A stretch of DNA of 10,087 nt from an uncultured Asticcacaulis sp. (GTDB taxonomy: Bacteria > Pseudomonadota > Alphaproteobacteria > Caulobacterales > Caulobacteraceae): positions 1 to 10,087 of the forward strand of contig CAMLLA010000124.1 in assembly GCA_946480525.1 (NCBI GenBank). The letters are read 5' to 3'. The notes beneath the pieces were generated by a model. The model searched no databases and was not told where the DNA came from. It saw nothing but the letters and a program-made list of their open reading frames with translations. A program made the position numbers and the translations under genes. This document shows positions 1 to 6,870 of the stretch, piece by piece (within the stretch, counting starts at the first letter, position 1; each line of letters begins with the position of its first letter).

Positions 1-23
1 GGCGCACTGCCTTCCGGATACAA

Positions 24-52
24 AAACGGCCCGTCCATCGGACGGGCCGTTT
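24..52. terminator. Strong intrinsic terminator, probably bidirectional
   Basis: A perfect 13-bp GC-rich inverted repeat (24-36 with 40-52) closes a 3-nt loop. It is flanked by A-rich sequence on the left and T-rich sequence on the right (TTTCCTTTT). On the minus strand it lies 23 bp past the stop codon of the glycosyltransferase and ends in a run of five T, so it should terminate that transcript. It may also serve a plus-strand gene outside the window. Confidence 0.85.
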
Positions 53-74
53 CCTTTTGCGGCTGTGCGACAGC

Positions 75-2099
75 CTATTTCTTCTCGATCACATAGATGG
101 TGCGTGGAGGGCCATCGACCTGACTGCCGTCCGCGCGTGTGGCACGGATGGCGATCGTATGTTCGCCGGGTGTCAGCGCGCCTTGCGGGAACTTGTAGTC
201 GAACTGGAGGTTCGGCCAGTTCGGGTCGTACTTCATGACGTCCGGTGTCGGCGATTCCTTGGTATCGAGGTGGTAGCGCGTCGGAATGACCGTCTTGCCG
301 TCCAGCACGATATCGACCCTGGTGAGACCGGCAGGGTCGGCCGCCATGCCATAATGGTTACGGTCGTCGCCGGTCTTCATGAAGCGGGCGCGGCCGGGGC
401 TGGCAATATAGAGCTGCGGGATCAGAGGGCAGGGCGCCGACGCGTCGGCCCGCGGCTGGGAACGGACGCGCGCCGTATAGAAGCTGATCAGGGTGCGGCC
501 TGGCGGCAGGGCGGTTTGTTTGAACGGCTCGATGTCATCGAACGACGCGCAGATCCGGCGATAGACGTCGATGTCCTCCTGGACGTGCAGCAGATAGTCG
601 GGCTCGTTCATGGCGATGACGACGCCCTTGCCGGCGCGGTCGCGTTGCAGGGATTCGAGGTCGAGTTTCCAGGCGTGACGCGCGACGACGAAGCGCGCCA
701 CGATGTCGTATGGGTCACCCAGTGTATAGACGCGGCGTCCTTTGTGACCATCCGCCGGGAACTCCAGATGCACGGCGCTGATGTGACCCGATGTGGCGAT
801 GGCGATGTCTGGGCCGAAGCGCGCCCTTGCCCGGGCCTCCGCTGCCGCGAGATCCGGTTCCAGCAGGCTCCAGTTCTCGTTCTTCAGGATGTTATGCTGG
901 CGTTCCGAGTAGGGAATTTCCGCCGAATGGCGGTACTGCCATTGATAGATGCTGGCGACGATGCCGATGGCCAGAGCCAGCAGTGGCCCCGTGGCGATCA
1001 GGACGGCGCGGATATTGCGGTTCATATGGCTTGCGGCTGCGTCGGCAAAGGCGATCAGTACGCCCGGCACATAAGGCAGCAACGGCAGGTAGGCCATGAA
1101 TGGCCAGTGCGGCATGACCTTCTTGTTCACCAGGGTCTGGAAGACATAGAAGACGAAGATGATCGCCGTCTGGTAGCCCAGCATGGCGCCCGGCGTTCCG
1201 CGGTCCCGGGACAGCGACACCTTGCCGGCGGCCACCAGCGCGATGAAGAACAGCGGCGTCGTGATGCCGAGCTGGGTCATCAGGAAGCTGAGGATACGGC
1301 CGATATCCGGATCGAAGCGCGGCCGGTTGACGACGTGAAACTGGATGGCCGGCCAGTCGTTGCCAGCGTTGTAGATAAGAGCCGGCACCAGGCCCAGGAC
1401 AGCCAGGCCTGCGGTAATATAAGGGCCCGGCTGCGCCCAGAAGGTGCGGCCCCGCTTGTCGACCAGCATGTAGACGACGACGGCAAGACCGGGGATGAGG
1501 AAGCGGAAGTGGACCAGTTGGCCAAGGCCTGCGCAGACGCCCGCCCATATCCACCACTTGTGGCGCTTGTACAGCGAGGTTTCGGTTGTGGCGTCCTCAC
1601 CGAAGGCGCGCACCAGGCAGCCCAGCATCAGGACGAGCAGCAGCTGCAGGGCGCCTTCCGGATAGAAGATGGTGCCGTTCAGTGCCGATGGCGGCAGCAG
1701 CAGCGAGATGATCGCCGCCCAGATGGCGTTGCGCCGGGTCGTCAACGGTGTCGCCATGAAGTAGACGGCGAAGGGAATGGCCGTCGCTATGGCCAGGGCG
1801 ACGATACGCAGAGGCCAGACCTGCCAGCCGAAGATCGAGGTGATGATCTTGGCCAGCCACGGGAAGCCCGCCGGAATGTCCGGATAGCCGAAATCGAAAT
1901 ATTCGCCCGAAACCACGAAGTGGCCTTCTTCCCAGATGACGTGACTGATCAGGCCGATATAGAATCGCCAGATGGTCATGACGGCAACGAGGATCAGACC
2001 CGCCTTCAGCAGGGTATTGTCGTCGCCGAACAGCTGCTTGCGTGGTCCGCTCTGCGCCACGGGCAATTCGTCGAGTTCGTAGTATTTCGGATCGGCCAT
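75..2099 (-). CDS. GT39-type membrane glycosyltransferase (ArnT/PMT-like) with extracytoplasmic C-terminal domain
   Basis: This 674-residue protein resembles bacterial GT39 (PMT_2/ArnT-like) enzymes, which move a sugar from a polyprenyl-phosphate carrier to a lipid, glycan or protein on the outer face of the inner membrane. A first transmembrane segment (about 31-50) leads into a loop with acidic residues E57-E58 and E66, then the family-typical stretch from Y67 to L82 (YFDFGYPDIPAGFPWL). Several more membrane segments follow up to about residue 385, and a P-H-W at 330-332 sits where relatives carry an (N/H)W motif. The usual Asp-Glu of the first loop reads Glu-Glu here. Residues about 400-674 are soluble; the last 80 or so (VDIVLDGK ... 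LTPGEHTIAIRATRADG) look like an Ig-like beta domain, which is an inference from pattern. The ATG has GGGGGAA a few bases upstream, and a possible -10 (TATAGT on the minus strand, 2127-2132) precedes it. Donor and acceptor are unknown. Confidence 0.8.
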   Translation of the reverse strand: MADPKYYELDELPVAQSGPRKQLFGDDNTLLKAGLILVAVMTIWRFYIGLISHVIWEEGHFVVSGEYFDFGYPDIPAGFPWLAKIITSIFGWQVWPLRIVALAIATAIPFAVYFMATPLTTRRNAIWAAIISLLLPPSALNGTIFYPEGALQLLLVLMLGCLVRAFGEDATTETSLYKRHKWWIWAGVCAGLGQLVHFRFLIPGLAVVVYMLVDKRGRTFWAQPGPYITAGLAVLGLVPALIYNAGNDWPAIQFHVVNRPRFDPDIGRILSFLMTQLGITTPLFFIALVAAGKVSLSRDRGTPGAMLGYQTAIIFVFYVFQTLVNKKVMPHWPFMAYLPLLPYVPGVLIAFADAAASHMNRNIRAVLIATGPLLALAIGIVASIYQWQYRHSAEIPYSERQHNILKNENWSLLEPDLAAAEARARARFGPDIAIATSGHISAVHLEFPADGHKGRRVYTLGDPYDIVARFVVARHAWKLDLESLQRDRAGKGVVIAMNEPDYLLHVQEDIDVYRRICASFDDIEPFKQTALPPGRTLISFYTARVRSQPRADASAPCPLIPQLYIASPGRARFMKTGDDRNHYGMAADPAGLTRVDIVLDGKTVIPTRYHLDTKESPTPDVMKYDPNWPNLQFDYKFPQGALTPGEHTIAIRATRADGSQVDGPPRTIYVIEKK

Positions 2100-2166
2100 C
2101 GTTCCCCCGTGGAATCTGGAGGGGCGACTATATCAGCCAATTCGCTGAGCGAAAGAGCCGTTGCTG

Positions 2167-2481
2167 TCAGCCGCCGATCGGCTCGCGCACGGCATTGCCG
2201 ACGGTATAGTCGGCAGCAACGCGGACATCACGCAGGTGACGGACGCGGCGGATCGATTCCTCGTAGAGCGGGTGCGCCTTGTAGGCACGGAAATCGTCGA
2301 GCGTTTCGAACTCGCCATAGACGATCACATCGATGTCGTTGGCCAGCTGGTCGATCTTTTCATTCAGCGATACTTCGAGGAGCTTCGCATGCGGGATCTG
2401 GGTAAGGACCGACAGGCCGCTGTGGATGGCGTTGAGATCGGCGCGATCCTTACAGCTGAACATAACGATGTGACGGATCAT
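2167..2481 (-). CDS. Dabb (stress-responsive dimeric alpha/beta barrel) domain protein
   Basis: This 104-residue protein starts MIRHIVMFS and carries YKAHPLYEE at about residues 68-76. The order beta strand, helix, an acidic-rich middle, the strand VIVYGEF, then D-F-x-x-Y-x-x-H-P is typical of the Dabb family (Pfam Dabb), whose members form ferredoxin-like dimers. The family includes plant stress proteins and a few cyclases or decarboxylases, but most bacterial members have no known function, so no reaction is assigned. It is cytoplasmic, with no signal peptide. The ATG has only a weak Shine-Dalgarno. It ends 67 bp before the downstream glycosyltransferase on the same strand, so read-through is possible although nothing ties the two functionally. 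Confidence 0.85.
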   Translation of the reverse strand: MIRHIVMFSCKDRADLNAIHSGLSVLTQIPHAKLLEVSLNEKIDQLANDIDVIVYGEFETLDDFRAYKAHPLYEESIRRVRHLRDVRVAADYTVGNAVREPIGG

Positions 2482-2595
2482 ACGGGCCAGACGATTATTT
2501 CAAAGGCAGCTTTATTCAAGACAGCTGGGCCTTCTCCTTAAAGGCTTGGGCCGGGCCGTCAAGCGACTTGTTGCCGCAGGCTCAGGCGCCAACCT

Positions 2596-2997
2596 TCACG
2601 CGTCGGTGGCGCAGTCGGCCGTATGGCGGTGGGCAAGGCGCGGCGCGCTGTAGTTGATGGCGTGGGCCGCGGCCACCAGCAGTGCGCCGAAGACGCTCAG
2701 GGGCGTTTCATAGTCGTGCAGGGCCGAAATGAAGGCGGCCGAGGCCAGCAGGAAAAGCCCGCCGGCCATCGGCACGGTGACTTCGGTCTTGAGCCAGGCG
2801 TTCGACTGCTGCACGGCCAGGACGCTGGTCGGGATGGCCATGAGAACGAGCGCGGCATGGACCCAGTCGTTCTGGGCAAAGGCGCCGAACATGGGCAGGG
2901 CCGCGAGGACAAACGGAAGCAGAAGACAATGAGCGACGCACAGGGCCGAAAGACCCATGGATGCGATGTCGAGCCACTTGCTTTTGATAGGAGTCAT
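2596..2997 (-). CDS. MerC-family inner-membrane protein, probably metal-related
   Basis: This 133-residue protein has four hydrophobic segments (about 12-38, 45-62, 75-93 and 99-115). The MerC-defining motif C20-x-x-H23-C24 lies in the first helix, followed by LLLP. MerC proteins in mercury-resistance operons move Hg(II) across the inner membrane. Here there is no merA, merP, merT or merR nearby, so mercury transport should not be assumed. The C-terminal tail (H123, H125, C129) adds further possible metal ligands. The ATG is preceded by AGGAAA six bases upstream, a good ribosome binding site. The promoter region holds two Zur/Fur-like palindromes (see 3023-3102), which suggests control by zinc or another metal. 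The function as a zinc-related transporter or chaperone is inference. Confidence 0.85.
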   Translation of the reverse strand: MTPIKSKWLDIASMGLSALCVAHCLLLPFVLAALPMFGAFAQNDWVHAALVLMAIPTSVLAVQQSNAWLKTEVTVPMAGGLFLLASAAFISALHDYETPLSVFGALLVAAAHAINYSAPRLAHRHTADCATDA

Positions 2998-3022
2998 CTG
3001 CCGTTTCCTGTGGCTACTGCAA

Positions 3023-3039
3023 ATATGTTATACCGTAAC
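3023..3039 (+). promoter_or_regulatory. Putative Zur/Fur-family operator, copy 1
   Basis: The sequence ATATGTTATACCGTAAC contains GTTA-N5-TAAC, a near-perfect 13-bp palindrome (3027-3039). Its right edge lies 42 bp and its left edge 25 bp upstream of the merC start codon, so a bound protein would block the promoter or early transcript. The AT-rich GTTATAN(3)TAAC shape resembles alphaproteobacterial Zur boxes as I remember them. Assignment to Zur rather than another Fur-family regulator is inference. Confidence 0.55.
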
Positions 3040-3085
3040 TCTTGGCAAGAGGGCGCGAGGCAATTTTCGTCGCGACGCCGCATTT

Positions 3086-3102
3086 GTTACATTATAACAT
3101 AT
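3086..3102 (-). promoter_or_regulatory. Putative Zur/Fur-family operator, copy 2, inverted
   Basis: Read on the minus strand this is ATATGTTATAATGTAAC. It matches copy 1 at 15 of 17 positions, with both differences in the spacer. The core (3086-3098) is again GTTA-N5-TAAC. The two cores are centred 59 bp apart and face each other. Both lie in the 139-bp gap between merC and the 3' end of the SGNH esterase gene, so merC is the only gene they could plausibly control in this window. Confidence 0.55.
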
Positions 3103-3112
3103 CTAGGGGCAA

Positions 3113-3125
3113 GCCAGAATCTGGC
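3113..3125 (-). terminator. Weak hairpin after the SGNH esterase
   Basis: GCCAG and CTGGC form a 5-bp stem with a 3-nt loop, 11 bp past the esterase stop codon. No T-run follows on the minus strand. It might act as a weak or factor-assisted 3' end, and its position is the main support. Confidence 0.25.
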
Positions 3126-3136
3126 AGCATGCAAAT

Positions 3137-3949
3137 TTATTTCAGGTAGGGCCGGATTTCGGGGCGTTGCGCCACCCAGGTATCGACTGCCAGCTTGCCA
3201 AAATACGCGGAGCCCGCCGGACCGAGGTGGGTATAGTCGAAGGCTTGCTTGTCCGACTTCGTACCTTGCGACGCGTCGCTGAAAACGGCAGGAACCGACG
3301 TGCCGGTGGCTTCGGTGTCCAGGACATTTTGCGGAATGGGCTCACCGGCCATGCGATTGGCGGCCGGCAGGCCCATTTCCTGGACGGCTCTCTGGCTGGC
3401 GTCATAGAAATCAACGACCTGATAGCCGCGGTCCCTGGCCACCAGCTTGATGGCCGTCGCCCAAGGCAGGAGGTCGGCGCGTAGCTTGCCGTCCTTGAAC
3501 CAGCGCTGGGTCAGGGGCGTGACATAGACCGGCACGGCGCCGGCGGCAGTGATGTCGTCGCCGAAGGTGCGCATGTTGAGCGGAAACTCGGTTTTGATGT
3601 CGGTGTGACGCTCCGGCTTGGACGAGCCGTCATTGTGTCCGAAGCCGATCCAGACATAGGTTTTTGAATAGGCGGCATTGTTGCGCATCTGTTCGACCGC
3701 CTTGTCCCACAGTCCTTCGGCGCGATAGCTCTTGGAGCTGCGGCCGCCGCGCGCCAGATTGATGCAGGTTACTTCAGGCTTGAACTGCGCGCAGAAGCCA
3801 TCGCCGTAGCCCGCCTTGTTGGTCATGGTCGAATCGCCAATCATGATGATGCGAATGGGCTTGAGCGGTTCGGCGTGCGCGGAAGCAGCCCAGGTGACGG
3901 CAGGCAGGGCAAGGACGAGAAGGGCGAGTGCGGTACGGCGGATCGGCAT
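3137..3949 (-). CDS. Secreted SGNH/GDSL hydrolase, rhamnogalacturonan acetylesterase-like (CE12)
   Basis: This 270-residue exported esterase probably removes acetyl groups from pectic rhamnogalacturonan or a related glycan. I place the start at the ATG at 3947-3949, because AGGGAAA lies a few bases upstream and a normal signal peptide follows (MPIRRTALALLVLALPA, likely cleaved after AHA at 26). A longer reading from a TTG at 3974-3976 adds nine residues and has no good ribosome binding site. All SGNH blocks are present: block I GDST with nucleophile S40, block II N-L-A-R-G-G-R around G68, block III GHND with N106, and block V D238-x-x-H241 (DYTHLGPAGS). C53 and C62 could form a disulfide in the periplasm. 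Block II (ARGGRSSKSY) and the D-Y-T-H-L ending are characteristic of CE12 proteins. The true substrate is not shown by the sequence. It is transcribed divergently from the FrnE-like gene. Confidence 0.85.
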   Translation of the reverse strand: MPIRRTALALLVLALPAVTWAASAHAEPLKPIRIIMIGDSTMTNKAGYGDGFCAQFKPEVTCINLARGGRSSKSYRAEGLWDKAVEQMRNNAAYSKTYVWIGFGHNDGSSKPERHTDIKTEFPLNMRTFGDDITAAGAVPVYVTPLTQRWFKDGKLRADLLPWATAIKLVARDRGYQVVDFYDASQRAVQEMGLPAANRMAGEPIPQNVLDTEATGTSVPAVFSDASQGTKSDKQAFDYTHLGPAGSAYFGKLAVDTWVAQRPEIRPYLK

Positions 3950-4009
3950 GGGGTTTCCCTGTTTATGTGCTTTCAACGGCCTGGGCCTGAGAGTCTGTCG
4001 CTGCCGGGC

Positions 4010-4037
4010 TTGACCTAAACCGTAACCGGACTACATA
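4010..4037 (+). promoter_or_regulatory. Possible sigma-70-type promoter for the FrnE-like gene
   Basis: TTGACC (4010-4015) is followed after 16 bp by TACATA (4032-4037). This would start transcription around 4044, leaving a short leader with GAGAGG (4055-4060) six bases before the ATG. The -35 is a good match and the -10 is moderate. Confidence 0.35.
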
Positions 4038-4066
4038 CATATCTTCGCGAACCTGAGAGGCAGCCA

Positions 4067-4744
4067 ATGCATATAGAAATCTGGTCGGATGTCATCTGTC
4101 CGTTCTGCTACATCGGCAAGACGCAGCTGGACGCGGCGTTGAAAGACATCGGCGTCACGGCGCGGATCGAGCACCGCGCGTTCCGCCTGATGCCCGGCGA
4201 CGCAGTGGCGCCCGTCGAGGAGATGTTCGCCAAAAAATACGGCCAGTCGCCGCAGCAGGCGCAAGCCACGATGCGCAATGTCGAAGCGGCGGCGGCGAAC
4301 GAGGGCCTTGAGTTTCATATCGCCGGCACGCTGACGGGCGATACGGTGGATGCACACAAGCTGCTGCTCCTGGCCGGGGACAAGGGCGTCCAGCCCCAGG
4401 TGCTCAATCGGCTGTACCGGGCCTATTTCACCGAAACGCGCAATGTCTTCAACCGTGACGCCCTGCTCGATCTGGCGGTCGACGCGGGACTGGACCGTAC
4501 AGAGGCGGGGCAGGCGCTCGATTCGGCCGAACTGGCGGCGCGCGTGGCGGCGGACCAGCGCACGGCCCAGACCTTCGGTGTGCGTGGTGTGCCTTTCGTT
4601 GTCATAGACCGCAAATTCGCCGTATCGGGTGCGCAGGGAAAAGCGAACTTCGTCAAGGCTTTGCAGGCAGCAATCGCCGAGACGCCGGCTGTCGTGGAAG
4701 GTGACGGCGCGGCCTGTGACATAAATGGCTGCGATCCCGCATAA
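4067..4744 (+). CDS. frnE: DsbA-family oxidoreductase, FrnE-like, with C-terminal CX4C
   Basis: This 225-residue cytoplasmic thioredoxin-fold protein opens MHIEIWSDVICPFCYIGK, with the active-site C11-P-F-C14. A helical insertion follows, then the second half of the fold with the cis-proline loop GVRGVPF (P176) and the SGAQ motif typical of FrnE proteins. There is no signal peptide, so it acts in the cytoplasm as a disulfide oxidoreductase or isomerase, unlike periplasmic DsbA. A second cysteine pair, C217-D-I-N-G-C222, lies at the C-terminus. Deinococcus radiodurans FrnE, as I recall, has a comparable C-terminal CX4C that exchanges electrons with its CXXC and is linked to oxidative stress tolerance. 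The ATG has GAGAGG six bases upstream. The next gene starts 125 bp downstream and appears to have its own promoter. The name is family-level; the natural substrate is unknown. Confidence 0.88.
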   Translation: MHIEIWSDVICPFCYIGKTQLDAALKDIGVTARIEHRAFRLMPGDAVAPVEEMFAKKYGQSPQQAQATMRNVEAAAANEGLEFHIAGTLTGDTVDAHKLLLLAGDKGVQPQVLNRLYRAYFTETRNVFNRDALLDLAVDAGLDRTEAGQALDSAELAARVAADQRTAQTFGVRGVPFVVIDRKFAVSGAQGKANFVKALQAAIAETPAVVEGDGAACDINGCDPA

Positions 4745-4763
4745 AAATAAAAAGCAGTTGCGA

Positions 4764-4792
4764 TTGGCGCGGGGGAAAGTGCGGCCTATATA
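4764..4792 (+). promoter_or_regulatory. Possible sigma-70-type promoter for the Atm1-like exporter
   Basis: TTGGCG (4764-4769) and TATATA (4787-4792) are separated by 17 bp. The -10 lies inside a perfect 10-bp palindrome, CCTATATAGG (4785-4794), which a regulator could bind. Transcription would begin near 4799, giving a leader of about 70 nt before the ATG at 4870. Confidence 0.35.
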
Positions 4793-4869
4793 GGGCCAAA
4801 TCACAGGTTTGCCGCGATAAGTGCGGTTGAGCCACTGCACGTTTTTCCCATCGCTTCGAAAGCTTCGAT

Positions 4870-6744
4870 ATGAGTCCCGCGCCTGCGCCGCAAGCCACCC
4901 AGACCAAGCCTTTTCCAAAGCCCAAGCCCAAGTTCCAGGAAACCCTGGCCTTTCTCAATCCCTATCTCTGGCCAAAGGAGCGGGCCGACCTGAGGCTGCA
5001 GGTGGTTTGGGCGCTTTTGTTCATGCTGCTGGGTAAGCTGCTCACCGTCGCCATTCCCTATACCTATAAATGGGCGACCAATGCCCTGACCGATGCGGAT
5101 CGCAGCGTTACCTTCTGGGGCGTGCTGGCCGCGGGTCCCATCGTCCTGGTCATCGCCTACGGTGTCGCCCGCATGATGTCGCAGATTCTCAACAATATTC
5201 GCGACGCCCTGTTTGCCGCGGTCGGGCAGCACGCCGTGCGCGGCCTGGCCAACCGCGCCTTCGGCCACCTGCACAACCTGTCCCTGCGCTTCCATTTGCA
5301 GCGCCGCACCGGCGGGCTGTCCCGCGTCATCGAACGCGGCAAGAACGGGATCGAGACCATCATCCGTCTGTCGATGATGGTCGGCATTCCGACGGCGGTG
5401 GAATTCGTCCTGACCGCCGTCATCCTGTGGATGCAGTTCAACATCTGGTACGTCGTCGTCGTCGCGGTGACGGTCGTCATCTATGTCTGGTTCTCGATCG
5501 TGGCGTCGAACTGGCGCATCTCGATCCGCAAGGACATGAACGAGGCCGATTCCGACTCGATGTCGAAGGCGGTCGATTCGCTGCTCAACTTCGAAACGGT
5601 CAAGTATTTCGGCAACGAGCAGCTCGAAGCCGACCGCTACAACCGCGCTACCGGCATGTACGAAAAGGCGGCGATCAAGACCTACACCTCGCTGGCATGG
5701 CTCAATATCGGCCAGGCGGTGATCTTCTCGATCGGCATGGCCATTGTCATGCTGATGTCGGCGTGGGAAGTCGCCAATGGCCGCCAGACGGTCGGTCACT
5801 TCGTCATGGTCAACGCCTTCATGATGCAACTGGCCATTCCGCTGAACTTCATCGGTACGCTCTACCGCGAAATCTCGACCGGCCTCGTCGACATGGATGC
5901 GATGTTCACCCTGCTGGATGAGCCCAAGGAAGTCGTCGATGCGGCGGACGCGAAGGAACTGAGCGTGGCCGCCGCCGCGGTCTCCTTCAAGGACGTCCGT
6001 TTCTCCTATGATCCCGACCGCGAAATTCTTAAGGGCGTCAGCTTCGATGTGCCGGCCGGCAAGACGGTCGCTATCGTAGGTCCCTCGGGCGCCGGCAAGT
6101 CGACCATTTCGCGCCTGTTGTTCCGCTTCTATGACGTCAAGGGCGGATCGATCGAGATCGATGGCCAGGATATCCGCACGGTCACGCAGTCGAGCTTACG
6201 CCACGCCATCGGCATGGTGCCGCAGGACACGGTGCTGTTCAACGACACGGTCGCCTACAATATCGGCTACGGCAAGTTCGGCGCCTCGCGCGAAGAGGTC
6301 GAGGACGCCGCCGAACGCGCCCAGATCGCTGGCTTTATCGCCTCGCTGCCCAAGGGCTACGACACCGAGGTCGGCGAGCGCGGGCTCAAGCTGTCGGGCG
6401 GTGAGAAGCAGCGCGTCGCCATCGCCCGCACCCTTCTGAAGTCGCCGCCGATCCTCATCCTCGATGAAGCGACCTCGGCGCTCGACACCCACACCGAGCG
6501 GGAGATCCAGGCGTCGCTGGATGACGTCTCGCGTAACCGCACGACCCTTGTCATCGCCCACCGCCTGTCGACGGTTGTCGGCGCCGACGAGATCATCGTG
6601 CTGAAGGACGGCGTCGTGGCCGAACGCGGCAAGCATCATGAACTGATGGCGCTGAACGGCATCTATCACTCGATGTGGGAGCGTCAGCGCGCCGCCGATG
6701 CCGCCCGCGAAAACCTGGCCAAGGTGGTGGCCGAGGTCGAGTAG
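4870..6744 (+). CDS. Atm1/HMT1-type ABC exporter (fused permease and ATPase)
   Basis: This 624-residue half-transporter should act as a homodimer in the inner membrane. The permease part (about 40-340) carries the Atm1-family stretch SLRFHLQRRTGGLSRVIERG (138-157) and SLLNFETVKYFGNE (237-250). An L-N-x-G-Q (N279, Q282) matches the glutathione-contacting Asn and Gln of bacterial Atm1 structures. The ATPase part has Walker A GPSGAGKST (404-412), Q-loop Q452, signature LSGGE (508-512), Walker B ILILDE (528-533) and H-loop H564, so it should be active. Characterised relatives export glutathione derivatives or metal-glutathione complexes; the mitochondrial Atm1/ABCB7 branch supports Fe-S protein maturation. 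The N-terminus (1-22) is Pro/Lys-rich and cytoplasmic. The ATG has only a weak Shine-Dalgarno. A strong terminator follows 24 bp after the stop. Substrate is inferred from family; heavy-metal detoxification and thiol homeostasis are both possible. Confidence 0.92.
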   Translation: MSPAPAPQATQTKPFPKPKPKFQETLAFLNPYLWPKERADLRLQVVWALLFMLLGKLLTVAIPYTYKWATNALTDADRSVTFWGVLAAGPIVLVIAYGVARMMSQILNNIRDALFAAVGQHAVRGLANRAFGHLHNLSLRFHLQRRTGGLSRVIERGKNGIETIIRLSMMVGIPTAVEFVLTAVILWMQFNIWYVVVVAVTVVIYVWFSIVASNWRISIRKDMNEADSDSMSKAVDSLLNFETVKYFGNEQLEADRYNRATGMYEKAAIKTYTSLAWLNIGQAVIFSIGMAIVMLMSAWEVANGRQTVGHFVMVNAFMMQLAIPLNFIGTLYREISTGLVDMDAMFTLLDEPKEVVDAADAKELSVAAAAVSFKDVRFSYDPDREILKGVSFDVPAGKTVAIVGPSGAGKSTISRLLFRFYDVKGGSIEIDGQDIRTVTQSSLRHAIGMVPQDTVLFNDTVAYNIGYGKFGASREEVEDAAERAQIAGFIASLPKGYDTEVGERGLKLSGGEKQRVAIARTLLKSPPILILDEATSALDTHTEREIQASLDDVSRNRTTLVIAHRLSTVVGADEIIVLKDGVVAERGKHHELMALNGIYHSMWERQRAADAARENLAKVVAEVE

Positions 6745-6768
6745 GATCTCGCTATTATTGCAGACATT

Positions 6769-6807
6769 AAAACGGCCCTGGCAGCTCTCCCTGCCAGGGC
6801 CGTTTTT
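6769..6807. terminator. Strong intrinsic terminator, bidirectional between convergent genes
   Basis: A 16-bp perfect stem (6769-6784 with 6791-6806) closes a 6-nt loop. T5 (6803-6807) follows on the plus strand, and T4 on the minus strand. It ends the exporter transcript and, in the other direction, could end the transcript of the lipoprotein gene that stops at 6871. Confidence 0.92.
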
Positions 6808-6870
6808 GCCAGTCCCTTTACGCATCGCCTCTCACACGATGCATACGGGTCTGGGCGTTCTCCACCCGTG

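Noticed and set aside
2141..2153. TTCGC-TGA-GCGAA hairpin between the Dabb and glycosyltransferase genes
   Set aside because: It is short and lacks a T-run, so it is not convincing as a terminator. It may be chance.
57..2405. A 782-codon plus-strand open frame across the glycosyltransferase and Dabb genes
   Set aside because: It is antisense to two recognisable genes. Its product is rich in Arg, Asp, Gly and Gln with no domain, as expected for a shadow frame in GC-rich DNA.
2500..2595. Possible terminator after merC (GCCTT/AAGGC arms)
   Set aside because: The stem is only 5 bp, the loop is 7 nt, and no T-run follows on the minus strand.
2596..2997. A mercury-resistance locus
   Set aside because: Only the MerC-family gene is present. 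There is no merR, merT, merP or merA, and the promoter sites look Zur-like.
4031..4918. A 295-codon minus-strand open frame opposite the FrnE-like gene
   Set aside because: It covers a well-recognised thioredoxin-fold gene and both its promoter regions, and its product shows no motifs.
4801..5829. A 342-codon minus-strand open frame opposite the Atm1-like exporter
   Set aside because: It is a shadow frame: the sense strand encodes a clear, conserved ABC exporter, and the antisense product is His/Asp-rich with no family resemblance.
24..6807. The two strong terminators as a dispersed repeat family
   Set aside because: They share the ACGGCCC/GGGCCGT arms, but loops and inner stems differ. Such arms are common in GC-rich intrinsic terminators.
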